This document shows, in pieces, positions 1 to 11,773 of a stretch of DNA of 64,000 nt (position 1 is its first letter; every line of letters starts with the position of its first letter). A program made the translations under genes and the position numbers. Source of the stretch: Hofstenia miamia (lineage: Eukaryota; Xenacoelomorpha; Acoela; Hofsteniidae). The notes below the pieces were generated by a model that was not told where the DNA came from, did no database searches, and was given only the letters and a program-made list of their open reading frames with translations. Where the stretch lies: assembly GCA_900660155.1 (NCBI GenBank), contig CABFPE010000122.1:223107-287106 (forward strand). The letters are read 5' to 3'.

Positions 1-1070
1 ACTTTATTACTGAATTTTGTATATTCTTTAAGAATGTATAGTGAATATAATAACACTGTATAAACAGCATATATATATATATATATATGCATATATTGTA
101 TAAATCTTATCACATGTATAATTTTTAATAGAAAATGGACATGCTTTTTATCATGTAAATCAATGTAAATCAAGTTTAATGTATTGAATTTTTTATCACT
201 TTACCATGCCTATATTTCAAATACTTGTTCTTAAGTTTGACAAATATTTTTCTACTTTGTATTTGAAAAACAAAATGTATATTTTGCATAAAATGAATAT
301 ATTAGCAAAAATAAATGAAATTCAGGAAATACATAGAAAGTATGGACTGCACCAAAGAATTATTTTCCTTAAATCATAGTGCTAAATGTTTAAGACATTG
401 GCACATGTCATAACAAAACATCTCATCAAATACATCAGTTTGCCTAAATCCTAGAATTCAAAATTAAAAACTTTGTCTGAAAATTAATGTGTTGAATTTA
501 ATTTTGTCAAAAACATTTCTTTTCATTAATTATATCACTTTGCCAAATTTTGTAAGTCAAAATAAAAATTTCATCAAAAAAGAATTTGTGCAATTTGGTT
601 TGTCAAAAACATTTCGTCACTAGATGACGTCCAATAGAATCCATCCATTCTCACATGGCAAATAGACATAGGTAGGCTGTTCCATTTCAATGTGTCCCAT
701 TGGCACATCCTCTCCCTGTCATATGCTACTCAACTACTCTCAAGTTGACAAATGCTTTACATGCTTCAAATTTTCCACTGGCATCAGCACCTCTGGTCTC
801 TAATGACTTTGAAATTTAACTCAGCCTAACTCAGATAATGTCAATAATTCCATTCCAAAACAAAGCTGTCATTTCTCAAGCATTCAATGGGATAATCTGA
901 AGAATGCTGAGGCTGTTATAGCTATGGATAATCACAGCTTTCTCTCACTTGAAGGCTGTTGTCTGCTTCAGCTACTCATGCAATGCACAGTCATAGTGTG
1001 AGATTGTGTGAGGTTGCTTCTATGATGAACTAAATGTTAAGGAAGGTGCCTTTTACTGAGTGGCACTCCT
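1..1070. other. Intergenic, no gene seen
   Basis: AT-rich DNA with a short (TA)n tract at about 69-88. No reading frame, transposon domain or RNA gene is recognisable. CpG is almost absent (essentially only near 615-628), as it is through to about 2260. Confidence 0.6.
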
Positions 1071-1371
1071 ATGGATAGATGGATAGCTGAAATGGTAATG
1101 AAGGAGTCTGCTAAGGATGAAAATACAAAGGCATTCATTGATAAGCTGGATCTATTTGTCTTGAGGTTGAACTGTCAACTAAGCTTCACAAAGGTTCAAA
1201 CTACACAATGGGCTTCAGGGAGAACTTTCAGATATGGAGGGCAGTGTGTTTATCAAATGCCTCAGAGAAGAATTTGCACAATTATTCAGTATAGAGAGAT
1301 GTCCAAGGGAATGGTGTGATGCAGAAGTTATCTTCTTTGCATAAAAAAGGTTCTAGGTCTGACCCTAATAA

Positions 1372-1731
1372 TTGCCACACTATTTTCCAATTGGATGTTG
1401 GAGGAGGTATTGGCAAGTAGCACATCAGAACAAATTTGGCAAAGCACTCTCTTATCTTCTTTTACAAGATGCTGTGGTACCCACTCTGAAATATGCATGT
1501 GAGATGTGGACAGAAACTGCTAGGGAACTGGAGATGCTTGAGGCTTCCATGAATATATGTAAAAGGGTTTTTTGTGGAGTCTCACTCTGGGATAGGTTAA
1601 CCAAGGTCAAAGTTCACAGACTTATGCATTTCCAACAAGTGTGCACAATAGTAGCATGTAAGTACTTAGAGTTTGTTAGCCAGATGATGTCACACAGTGA
1701 AAGCATAACTAGTGATCAGCCCCTGATTTAG
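1372..1731 (+). pseudogene. Non-LTR retrotransposon relic, C-terminal region
   Basis: A 119-codon open stretch whose middle (from about 1465) carries VVPTLKYACEMWTETARELE followed by a downstream SLWDRLT segment. This is the conserved region after the reverse transcriptase domain of LINE ORF2 proteins (family pattern: VLPTLLYGSETW, a leucine-rich stretch, then WWDRVTNEEV). No catalytic motif is present upstream, so only the 3' end of an old copy remains. It lies in DNA almost without CpG, consistent with long-term methylation decay. The clade cannot be assigned from this piece. Confidence 0.6.
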
Positions 1732-2382
1732 CACTGACTAAGTCATCAATAGTTCCTGAAGGTGATGGCCACATTGTTAGTGCACACAGAAATCAGTGCT
1801 GGGGAAAGTGGTTGGTACTTGATGTACAGTGGTTAATGGGTGTTACTCTTGGGGAGTTATAGATATTTTCCATTTTGACTATATGATACTTTAGGGATAA
1901 GAAAGGAGGTGAAGTAATTCACAAATTTGCAGGTCTGATCAAGGGTGATATGGATTTGATCCAATGTAAATTTTCAGATGTGGCCACAGTGACAAAGCTT
2001 GCACATGCCAGTACAAGACACCTATGGTGCACAGAGTGTGAGTGTATGTCTTCAAAGCAGAAAGCTCTCAATCATCATCTCAGGGATGGCCATATGCAGA
2101 TCTCCAATAGGGAAGCTGATGCTGATTGATGGAAGTGCATAGCAGATTCATACAAGAGTGAAGGTTGGTATTTACAGCACATTAAGACCTGTCATCCCAA
2201 ACTTTTAAAGCATGTAGAAACAGGTAACATAGGAAGTTCAAAGGCTTCTGCTGTCAATCAGGGGCGTTGATGTGGCCAAACATGCATCCAACCCTTTTGA
2301 CTTTGTGGCAATTTTTTACCAGGGCTTCTAGACCAGATCTGGTTCAAATCATCCTAGTTTTAGTGTTTAGTAGGAGTTAGTA
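1732..2382. other. CpG-poor spacer, probably old repeat
   Basis: No coherent frame is seen. Composition matches the LINE relic before it (TG and CA abundant, CG nearly absent), so it is probably decayed repeat, but no family is recognisable. Confidence 0.4.
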
Positions 2383-3640
2383 ATGGGAGTCCCCACTCTC
2401 TTTGGCATTCAAGCAATTACTAATTATATCTCTAACTTGCTGGTTCCAAAGGCCAAAACAGCAATCAAACTTGAACAATTTCAGACCAGACATCCATCAA
2501 AGCCAAATAAACATGAGTCATCAAAGAATTCAGCATTGTGCCACAGAGGATCCCAGTTACAACAGATACAGCAACTAACATGGACTCTGAACTTGGCCTG
2601 GAACTCAAACTGGATTGTTTACTTACCTCACCCACACTGCACTGTCAGATGCTTGGAAGTGCGCTCTCCCCTTGTCAACTGCCTTAACATACTTGGATAC
2701 TTCCAGTGCTGAAATCATCAACTACGTGAAAAAAGCCTCCGATGTTGAAGAGCAACTTTCAAGATCACTCAAATCTGAGGGCAAGACCTGAGCTTGGATT
2801 TGGCAGCATGCAAGGCTGTTAGCTCTGCAAAAATTTTACTATGACCCTCTTCCTGTACTTACCTCCAAAGGAAAGAGAGATATTGTGGCAGCCTCAACCC
2901 TAAACTCCACCGGGAATTGGTGACATTCCTCTCCAACTTCATGAAGGTCTTTGAAGAGCAACATTTATCTCGCAGCATCAGGATAATACTTAATGATCCA
3001 CCTCTCAAAAATCCAAAGCAACCACAGTGAGCTCCTTAAGGGACTCAAAAGACAATTGACAGTCAACCTAGATGCTAAGGTGTTCGACAATATGACTGGT
3101 TCTCATTGGGCTGCTATGTTATTGGACCCAGCCTTCAGGTCACTAGGATTTATTCCAGATGTCACACCAGATTATCCAAACTTCAAAGCAAACTGAGGAA
3201 TAACATCGACGACTGGATCCTGAAGTATTTGCTAAATTACTCCGATTCAGATGGTTCTCCCTGATGCCTGACTATCCTCTTCTTCCATATTTGATAGTCT
3301 CAGCAACGTGAAAACTACAGGACCAACAGAAGCCACCCCTTTCTGATGAAGTTGCCCAAATAGAGATGGACCTTTACTGGAAAAAACAGTTTGGTCTTCT
3401 GATCATACAAAGTTCTCGAAATCCGCAACAACCGACTTCCCTATGCTTTTATCTTTTGTAAAGAAGATATTCTCAGATGAAGCAACATCTGTCCAAAGCG
3501 AAATGGATTTCAGTGAAGCTGGGCTCATCCGCACTGCAAAGAATTGCCAGATGTCAGCCCAAACATTTAGATGACGCAAATCTAAAGCTACAAACTTATA
3601 GACACAATATATAAGAGTCAAAGCAAATTTATTGCGCAAT
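2383..3640 (+). pseudogene. hAT-superfamily transposase relic
   Basis: Plus-strand fragments in shifting frames match a hAT transposase. At about 3060-3190 there is LTVNLDAKVFDNM, then MLLDPAFRSLGFIPD, which corresponds to the hAT 'LLDPRFK' block. At about 3455-3560 SEMDFSEAGLIRTAK followed by MSAQTF corresponds to the C-terminal dimerisation region (family pattern 'PSERxFSxAG'). Several stops and frameshifts separate the blocks and no N-terminal zinc finger was found, so the element is dead. Termini and target duplications were not identified. CpG is slightly more frequent here than upstream, suggesting a younger age than the preceding LINE. Confidence 0.7.
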
Positions 3641-3884
3641 ATATGTACACAAAAAATCTACAAACACATGACAAAAAAAATAAAATGTAAAAAAATAATT
3701 AACTACAAATTAATATGTACAATATATAATAATATAATCAACGTTTGTGAGAATGTTTCTGTAGGTACTAAAAGTTGCATTTATGTTTCAAATGCATGAA
3801 GCGTATTACCAACCCCTAATGTATATTGTTTTATTAGAAGAAATTGTTTCAATTTTTTAATACTTTTTATAGTTTTTTTTCTAT
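3641..3884. other. Spacer
   Basis: AT-rich, A-run containing DNA between the hAT relic and the 3' end of the minus-strand LINE. The A-runs lie on the wrong strand to be the LINE tail. Nothing else is seen. Confidence 0.4.
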
Positions 3885-4977
3885 TCACGTTTCATTATCT
3901 AAATTATTCCTTAATTTAATTGATATGTGATGAAAGCCATTAGAATTTTTATCTAAACACAGAAATTTTTGCGATAACTCATTTAAATTAAAATAATAAT
4001 TAAGGAGAAAGAGAGATGTTTGTAGAGATTTGAATTGAAATAAGATAGACAGCTTATGCAAATGAATTTGGTAGAATGGAGATAATATTTTATATTTATA
4101 ACGATATAGTGATGCTCTGTCATGCTTTTGTGCAAAGGTTTGATTTTTTATACACAAATTATATGTCTTTGATAGAAGCACACGATATTTCGAATTTAGG
4201 TTAGTTAAAAGAAAAGAACATTATTAAAAATGAGACAAACAGAAAGGATGTATAAGTTGTTTATGAAAATTGCTTGATATTACATTGCGTAAGTGATAAT
4301 GATATCTAATGCCTGCAGTCATTTTTTGAATATTATTGAATAGAAAATTTTCAAATTTTAATTCATTATCTATCTCCACTCCTAAATAGCTGACTGACTC
4401 ACTTTGCTTTATTGGCTTATTAATTATCTTAAGTTCTATATCATTTATTAGGTTTCTTTGTGCCTTTGTTGGGAAAATTATAGATTGTGTTTTTTCAATA
4501 TTTAGTTTTAGTTGATTGTTTGTAATTCTAAAATTTTTCTACATCTCTTTGGAGGGATTTGTAGCATCAAAAGGATTTTTAGGTACTTATTAGGCATGTG
4601 TCGTCGGAATATTGATAAATGTTGTTGTGTTTAACATGTTTAATTATATCATTTACAAAAATTGCAAATAAAATAGGGCCAAGGACACTACATTGTTGCA
4701 CCCCACTGTCAGTCGTGACATAGCTTGATTTATACAGTTTAGTATTACACTCTGTTGTCTGTTTTCTAGAAAGTTCATGATTAAATTAATTGAGTTATGA
4801 CCAAAATTATAATTTATAAGCTTATCGTGCAAAATATCAAAATTCATGGACTTGAATGCCTTACTTAAATCTAATAATGAGACAACACTACATTTATTAT
4901 GAGATATATTAGATTTTATTTGTTGAGTAGTAGATAGGATTGCGTCTTGGGTTGTATGGCCATTGCGAAACCCAAAT
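3885..4977 (-). pseudogene. Non-LTR retrotransposon reverse transcriptase, 3' half
   Basis: Reading the minus strand from the Tc1 insertion at 4978, the RT domain is recognisable: GFRNGHTTQDAI, then SLLDLSKAF (RT block A) near 4860-4880, then ILHDKLINYNFG and NFLENRQQSV, the catalytic box as YSDDT at 4600-4611 (a YADD variant), and SYLGVEIDNELKFE near 4375-4420. The frame then runs as 98 open codons to a stop at 3885. Internal stops and frameshifts show it is inactive. This is jockey/CR1-like in layout, but the clade was not resolved. The 5' half continues on the far side of the Tc1 element. Confidence 0.8.
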
Positions 4978-4979
4978 TA

Positions 4980-5060
4980 CAGTAGGGCACATATTATTAG
5001 TCATCCCCGCAAAAAATACCTTTTTTTTAAAATAATTTAATAATATAATGTTATCAATTG
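4980..5060 (+). repeat. Tc1 left terminal inverted repeat
   Basis: About 80 bp matching the reverse complement of 6596-6676, through the shared AATAATATAATGTTATCA inner end. One extra G near the tip and a few substitutions distinguish the two copies. Confidence 0.9.
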
Positions 5061-5204
5061 TCCAAAACACTTGGAAATGGTTTAGCAAACATAAATTTAT
5101 TACAAAATCTTTACAAAAACTATAAGAATTTAATTTTCAGGTCACAGATAATAAAAATTGAAAATGTCGAAAAATGTCACAATTGTAAAAATTCGTGAAA
5201 ATTA

Positions 5205-6211
5205 TTAAAATTCCGTATGTCCACCTCTAGCATGGATCACTGCTTGCACACGATCAAGCATTAATGCTACAAGCTTCTGACATGTGTCTAATATGGATGC
5301 GTCTCTGTGCCATGCATTAATGATAGCAGCAATCAATTGATTCTTTTTGGTGATCGTCTGAGAACGAAGTCATCTCTTCACAATATCCCAAAGAGTTTAT
5401 ATTACAGTTTAGATCTGGCCTATTGCCAGGCCATGGCAGGAGTGCAAGTCTGCAAGTTTCTTTCAAGTAATCCATGGAACGTTTAGCCGTATGGCAATGT
5501 GCGCCATCTTGCTGAAATATGCAATCCCGGTTCGGGAACCATTCACGGACTTGTGGAATCAATCTATCACCCAGTACATGGATGTACTTTTCTGAATTCA
5601 TCGTGCCATCGACTAAGTGCAAGCGGCCTGTACCTTTGGCACTCATAACAGACCATACCATAACCTTTGTCGGGTGTTTAACAGTAGCGATTGTAGGAGC
5701 TGCTCTACCTTTTAGATGCCAGACTCGGGGAGTGGATGCAGAATGGCATTGAAATGTCGATTCATTGGAGAAGATAACTTTGTACCAATCATCAACCGTC
5801 CAATTTGCATGCTGATGGGCCCATTGTAGTCATTTTTTGCGCATGCCATCTGTTTTGGCTTTGGTTTGACACTTTCTACAGATTGTTCTTTTAAACGGCG
5901 TCATACAGTCATGTGCGAGATGTTAATTCCAGCAGTTTTGAGATCTCCTGCAATTTTGTGAAAGATAATTGTGGGTTTTCCAAAGCCTTTTGCTTAATAA
6001 CTCGGTCTGTAGTAGGAGTGGTGTGTCTCTTTCTTCCACAATGACCAATTCGTGCAGTATTTACAATACCTCCAGATTTTTTTACTCGTTGCACTGTCCT
6101 GCGAGAAATATCCAGTTGCTGGGCAATATCATTGATTGTATGACGTCTTCCTTGTACTAGTGCCATAATAATGTGCCTCTTTTCAGCAGAAATATCCTTT
6201 TTCTTTCCCAT
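5205..6211 (-). pseudogene. Tc1-like transposase, frameshifted
   Basis: Likely start at 6211 (MGKKKDISAEKR), stop at 5205. The N-terminus has a helix-turn-helix (DIAQQLDISRRTVQRVKK, about residues 27-44) and a basic GRKRHTTPTTDRV linker. The catalytic domain follows: VMVWSVMSAKGTGRLH, then QQDGAHCHTA with the second catalytic Asp, and WPGNRPDLN where a frameshift interrupts the third acidic site. The C-terminal ARGGHTEF stop matches the usual Tc1 ending. The first catalytic position reads FSNEST where the family has SDES, so Asp is replaced by Asn. With at least two frameshifts and this change it cannot be active. The span of about 335 codons is normal. Confidence 0.9.
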
Positions 6212-6595
6212 TGTGGAAAAATAAATACGTAACAGATTAGAGGACACAAATAAGAAACCGAACAGAGAAACACGTGAAGAAATTAACTGTAAAGATAATG
6301 AATCAATAAGCTGCAGAGTCGGAAAGTCAATACAGACGTTTTTCTATTGGCTGACTCATCATTCACTCGATGTTATACAGAAGCCAGTAATGCAGGTTAG
6401 GATTGACTGCAACTAATACCTACTTATCTTTTGTGTGTATGTCATTATGTACGCAGATATACAGTAATTTATTAGATATATCTAGCCCTATTTTTATTCT
6501 ATTTATGTAGGTCACATTATTCAACAACGTTTTTTGAAATCAATTTATTCTTTTTATGGTATACTCAGATTTGTTACTCATTTATATTTTGATTA

Positions 6596-6676
6596 TGTAA
6601 ACTGATAACATTATATTATGAAATTATTTAAAAAAAGGTATTTTTTGCGGGGGTGACTAATAATATGTGCCTACTG
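6596..6676 (-). repeat. Tc1 right terminal inverted repeat
   Basis: Reverse complement of the left end, ending in CCTACTG followed by the flanking TA. Confidence 0.9.
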
Positions 6677-6678
6677 TA

Positions 6679-7260
6679 TTTATGAGATAGAATATTTTCA
6701 GATTTTAGGAATGCGTGTATTTGAAGATACAACAGTTTTTCAAAGATTTTGCTGAAAGGATGTACAGCATAATACAAATTGGTCTATGTTTTTGGCGTTT
6801 AAGTTGTCACCATTTTTACATATAGGAGTTATACCTGATTTTTTAGTATGTCTGGAAATTCACAATCAATAATGCATTGATAAAATGCTATTAGAAACTG
6901 TTCTCCAAAAATATGAAAAAACGTTTAGTAATAAAAAAGGGAAACTATAAGAAGCGGTTGATTTGTTGGTATCAAGTTTCTTAACAATGTTTTCTAATTC
7001 AGTAATTGTAGCAAGTCTAAAGGAAAATTGTTTTGAATGTTTGAGATTACCAGAATTTTCTTTTTTCTTATAAGATGGGAAATTGAAATTTCCAAGTTCT
7101 TTGAATGTTGAATTTAAATGATTTAGTATTTGAGTTTTGTCGGTTACAGTCGTGTTATTGATGTTTAACTCATTTATTTCGGAGCAAAGAACTGTAGATT
7201 TTTCAATAAATTTATGGACGTATCGCCATTAAGTAATTATCAAGCTGCATTTGTAGGAAT
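6679..7260 (-). pseudogene. Non-LTR retrotransposon reverse transcriptase, 5' half
   Basis: Minus-strand remnants continue the LINE interrupted by the Tc1. SKIFEKLLYLQIHAFLKS at about 6700-6760 is the RT segment usually found as 'SKIFEKIIYxxLxxFL'. Upstream is a degenerate 'YQCIIDCEFPDILK' block at about 6850-6900, like the 'FPxxLKxAxVxPIFK' block. Frames shift repeatedly. Together with 3885-4977 it forms one copy whose 5' end is not identifiable. Confidence 0.7.
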
Positions 7261-9660
7261 GCTGACAGCTTTTTATACATGGCAAGGATGGATTCAAAAG
7301 ATGCAGAAAACAATGAACACCTAAAAACTTTGAAGTGATCTTGGAAGAATTTGCTAGTCAATTTGAGATGTATGTAACCCATGGCTGGTCATATTTCCAG
7401 TTAAAATTTTTTGGGTTGCATTAGATTTAGAAATATAAAAAAGATATAAAAACATATATAAATGGATTGGGCCAATGCTTCAAAGTAAAATAAGCAAGGA
7501 TTAAGTCAATGAAGGACAGTATGTATGCACGTTTGCTGGAGAGTTATATTTTATTTGGGTTAATTTGTTAAATTGCAATATGCAAACACTTAATTTAGTT
7601 TTGACAACCTAGTTATTTCATAAATATTCTTTTCAATATGAATAATGATTATGAAACAAAAATATGTAAAACTATTAAAATCATGGTTCTCACGCTGAGA
7701 CAAATTTGCTTTCTGTCAAACGCATTAAAAGCTCGAAGTATTTGGCTGCGTCCTGTCAAAATTGATCAGTTGAATTTACAGCAAGACTTCGGTTCTCGAT
7801 CATAGTTCGTTCTAGAACCCACAGCACGAGAAGCGATTTGTTCGAACATGAAACTATTTTCTCACATAGAAGAAATTAGGTTAATTTAATTATCTGAGAA
7901 ATATCACCTTCAATTTCTTGAGCATGAAATTCACAATGTTAATACAATCAAACCAAGGGCGGATACAGAAAAATTTTTTAGAGGGGCCCAATGTAAAATA
8001 AAATGATAAGTGTATAATTGGTTACTAGGTAGTGTACAAAGTATTGAATTTTAAATTTTTAAGAATCGTCACTATGCATGGACTTCACCATCATGTAGTT
8101 ACTCCAAAAATGGAAATATAGAATTTGTGCAATTTTTCAAGACTCAGAACAATTTTTTTTATATTTAAAATTACACTTTAATAATAGCATGTTGTGTTTG
8201 TGGGAGATTTTTTGCATTATGCACTACAAAATCAAACAATTTTTACTGTATTTTCAATGGTATAAAATTAATCAAACTAAAAATTTTCACCTAACGGTAT
8301 GAATGATTGCTTAGTCGTCAAATTGTTAAATATGTTGATAAAATTCAAGAAAATCAACCAACCCAAAAATGTAGAACTTTTTCTAAAATCAAGAAATTCT
8401 AAAATTTAAAAAAATTGTTCTGAGTTTTATTATGTCACACAAATTTGTTTTTGGATTTTTGGAGTAGGCGCATGGTGGTGAAATCTGCGTATAGTTATTG
8501 AATTTGAATAGAAACAATTTAACAAACATTATTGAGTATAACATCAAATGTGGTGAATAGAAGTAGTAGACAAAAAGAAAATTTTGCTTATTTTTACTCA
8601 TGCTATTCTTAATATTTTACATTGTTCTTTTGAGTATAGATTAATCATCCTAGGCTTATGTGAAATAGGATAGCCGTAGCCATGCTCATCTAGTTTCATT
8701 TGTATGTTTTAAAAGTAAAATTATTAGAAATGCTATGCTAAAATAAATATACCCACAGAAAAGAAAGGAATCCAAAATTAAGTGGCAATTGACTTCCAAA
8801 AGAAAATATGTACCTGTCTATAAATTATATTTTAAGGAACATTAAATATTTACCATAAAAATATATATGAGAGAGTAGTAAAACAGAAAGACATCAATGT
8901 TGAGACGGAATAAGAAATTGAAGGGAGTCAAATCAATTTTTGTGATAATGAAAATGAACAGCAAGTATTTTTGCAGGAAAATAACTATCACTGGCGAAAT
9001 TATAAATTGAAAATGTGATTTTTCTTAATTTGGCAGAATTAAGAAGATTTACAGTGATAACATGAATATCAGGCTTCATTTCAGTGCTTCTTCAGACAGA
9101 CAGCAAGATACCGCATCATTTACATTTTGTCAACAAGAAATAATCAGTGATTTAATTTTTCATTAAATTGATATATGATTTTGTAATTGCATATGCCTAA
9201 AGCTAACTGTCATTATACCAGTATTATACACATTTGCAATTTATCAAAACACTTTCACTCTTCCTATTCACCCCTTTTGACAGGGCTACGGAATTTTCAT
9301 TTGTAAATATTATTGCATAGTTTTTATGATTTTTTTATTTTAGAGGGAGACATTAATCTATACAACCATCTACGATGATTTATTGCTGACTAAGTTTTCT
9401 TGTTTAAATCGAGCTATTTCACTTTGTTGTAAAGCATGCAATTAGCTTGTAATTTAAATTATCGCCCAATACTTATTTGAACAAATCAATTTAGTTTTAC
9501 TCCACTTTGTGGTGTGCATTTAAACTGATTCAAATTTCTTGAGATATTACAAATAATGAAAATTATTGTTATCAGTTCCAACACCATTGATACTCACCAT
9601 TTTTTAACCTCTTTACATTATTTTATGAATGAAATTGCACAATAAAATGGAAATCAACAT
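7261..9660. other. Intergenic, no gene seen
   Basis: AT-rich, no coherent reading frame. Around 7957-7992 the sequence GGGCGGATACAGAAAAATTT then GAGGGGCCC resembles the tip of a non-autonomous DNA transposon. A related word (GAGGATCCGCCCTCC) occurs in inverted orientation near 13977-13992, but the 6 kb between them gives no support for one element. Confidence 0.4.
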
Positions 9661-9751
9661 ATACATATGAAGCTATATATATATATATATATATTTCGAA
9701 ATAATTTCTTTCTTAAATTCATAAATTCAAGAGTTGTACGTAATAAATTTC

Positions 9752-10009
9752 CAATGCATTTGCAAATTACTTATTACACACATTATGGGATGCTCTATAT
9801 ATATATATATATAAATGATGGGGGCACGTACCGGTTTCTTGGTATCTTGGTATAGGCCAGTTCGCTGTTTTCGTGTTTACTAGTTTTACCAGTTATTTGT
9901 ACATATTGTCGAGAATTACTGTATGTAATAGACGAACTGAATTGTAAATAGAGAAAATAGTTAGTTGAGTTCTCTTAATCAGTGCATTTCCGTGCACCTT
10001 AGCGATGCT

Positions 10010-10042
<33 letters not shown>
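9752..10042. repeat. Repeat block copy 1, ends at single N
   Basis: About 290 bp starting CAATGCATTTGCAAATTAC and ending in a (TA)n tract against the N at 10043. It matches 11267-11537 closely, with small differences around 9815-9850 (for example one copy has an extra GGTATCTT unit). (TA)n tracts lie at 9674-9694, 9796-9813 and 10017-10042. Confidence 0.8.
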
Positions 10043-10239
10043 NTCATCGTCGAAGCTGAGTAAGAAAACAAAAGTCATATAAATTTCTATTAATTTAACG
10101 AAAAAACATATCTTGGGGTTTTACTTGACATCCGCCAGTCTGACTTATACAAAGTTTAACATGATGTTCCAAATTGTGAACCGCCACACACAACTAATCG
10201 ATTGTAACCTTTTTATTTATTCACTGATTTTGTCCTTCA

Positions 10240-11079
10240 ATTCAGCAATAGATGTGGGACGAAGATGATACACCCTGGCTTTTAGGCAATCTCAAAAGCA
10301 AAGATAAATCTGAATAAGGCCCGAGGATCGTGGGGGCCAAGGGACACCATAGCCGCTGCCAATAATCCGTTGGCGGTAACTGAGTTTGCAGAAAATGTCG
10401 AGCAATTGTATCATAATGAGGTGGTGTACCATCGTGCTGAAACGTTTTCGGCGCAACTCAGGGAAATTTTTTTAACAGAACATCTTTTGATATCGCCTAG
10501 CAGTGATGGTGTCTTAAAAAATAATGGATTTTACTTTGTACGTAGCAGAGAATCCCATCCACACGGTAACTCTGGCTGGATGCAGACTTTGCGTTAAATT
10601 GCGGTGCGGATTCTCAAACGGCCATATTATGAAAATTATAACGATTAACTGTACCGTCAATTATGAAATGAGCTTCGTCACATCACAGAATTGAGTCCAA
10701 TTGATGTAATTTCTGTTGTACCCAATGAGAGAAGTAAAGCCGCTTTGGATAATCTGCTGTCGTTATCAATTGGGTTAATTTTATATGGTATAGATACGTG
10801 CACACCCAAGTTGCGAATTATGCGCTGTACTGAAGTTGGGGGAATTCCCGTATCGCGAGATATTTCTGATGTTCTCACATGTCCATGAATGTTCTTTGAT
10901 TGTAAGCGCTTTAGCGAATCGTGAAAGAGCTGTGCTCTATCACCTTCTAGTGATGGGCGACCTGATGAGTTGCAATCACGAGGAGTTCTAGTAAATTCAA
11001 ATTTCTTTATTAATCGAGTTATAACACTATGAGGAAAGCGATCATTATGAAGTTCGTGATGTTTTTTGTAGGCCGGCAT
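10240..11079 (-). pseudogene. Mariner-like transposase relic (HTH plus DDE)
   Basis: From 11079 on the minus strand an open stretch of 133 codons encodes an N-terminal helix-turn-helix domain (RFPHSVITRLIKKFEFTRT, then a GRPS linker, then ISRDTGIPPTSVQRIIRNLG), the layout of arthropod mariner-like elements with a DUF4817-type head. In other frames the catalytic domain continues: DEAHFIIDGTVNRYN (first Asp) near 10650-10690, and FQHDGTPPHYD (second Asp) near 10420-10450. The region of the third acidic residue is frameshifted. Length is about right for a full transposase, but multiple frameshifts make it dead. Terminal repeats were not identified; it lies between the two copies of the flanking 290 bp block. 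Confidence 0.75.
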
Positions 11080-11266
11080 GACTGCAGTGGGACTCCTGTC
11101 ATGTTCATAAAACAGTTGAACTATCTACCAATCTAGTATCAATATCTATCTAAGATAACATTGAAATTAAATGTAAAATAGTTATAAAGCAATGATAAAA
11201 TACAAAACTAAAAATGTACATCTATGTAAACAAACATTAATTTTGGCAACTTTCTAAATGGTTCTT

Positions 11267-11537
11267 CAATGCATTTGCAAATTACTTATTACACACATTA
11301 TGGGATGCTCTCTATATATATATATATAAATGATGGCGAAAGGTACCGGTTTCTTGGTATAGGCCAGTTCGCTGTTTTCGTGTTTACTAGTTTTACCAGT
11401 TATTTGTACATATTGTCGAGAATTACTGTATGTAATAGACGAACTGAATTGTAAATAGAGAAAATAGTTAGTTGAGTTCTCTTAATCAGTGCATTTCCGT
11501 GCACCTTAGCGATGCTACAACAATATATATATATATA
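11267..11537. repeat. Repeat block copy 2, ends at N gap
   Basis: Second copy of 9752-10042, again running into a TA tract, here followed by an assembly gap of 118 N. Confidence 0.8.
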
Positions 11538-11655
11538 NNNNNNNNNNNNNNNNNNNNNNNNNNNNNNNNNNNNNNNNNNNNNNNNNNNNNNNNNNNNNNN
11601 NNNNNNNNNNNNNNNNNNNNNNNNNNNNNNNNNNNNNNNNNNNNNNNNNNNNNNN
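11538..11655. other. Assembly gap (118 N)
   Basis: Run of N inside a (TA)n tract; the TA repeat resumes at 11656-11684. The true repeat length is unknown. Confidence 0.99.
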
Positions 11656-11773
11656 TATATATGTATATATATATATATATATATCCACGCTCTGGAGAAG
11701 AATTGGTTCACTCAATTTTACCATTTTATACTTTTTTGGAAATATATGTTAACTTGGTTAAAAATGTTTTACA

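Larger units (their letters stand above)
4980..6676 (-). mobile_element. Tc1-like DNA transposon, complete but inactive
   Basis: The element is bounded by terminal inverted repeats starting CAGTAGG(G)CACATATTA and is flanked on both sides by TA (4978-4979 and 6677-6678), the Tc1/mariner target duplication. Length is 1697 bp, normal for Tc1-like elements. It carries one minus-strand transposase with frameshifts. It sits inside a LINE: the LINE RT frame resumes across the junction, so the Tc1 arrived later. Confidence 0.93.

Noticed and set aside
9667-9855. Open reading frames rich in Tyr-Ile repeats, here and at 11400-11814, 32054-32317 and 32497-32821
   Set aside because: They are translations of (TA)n tracts and N gaps, not genes.
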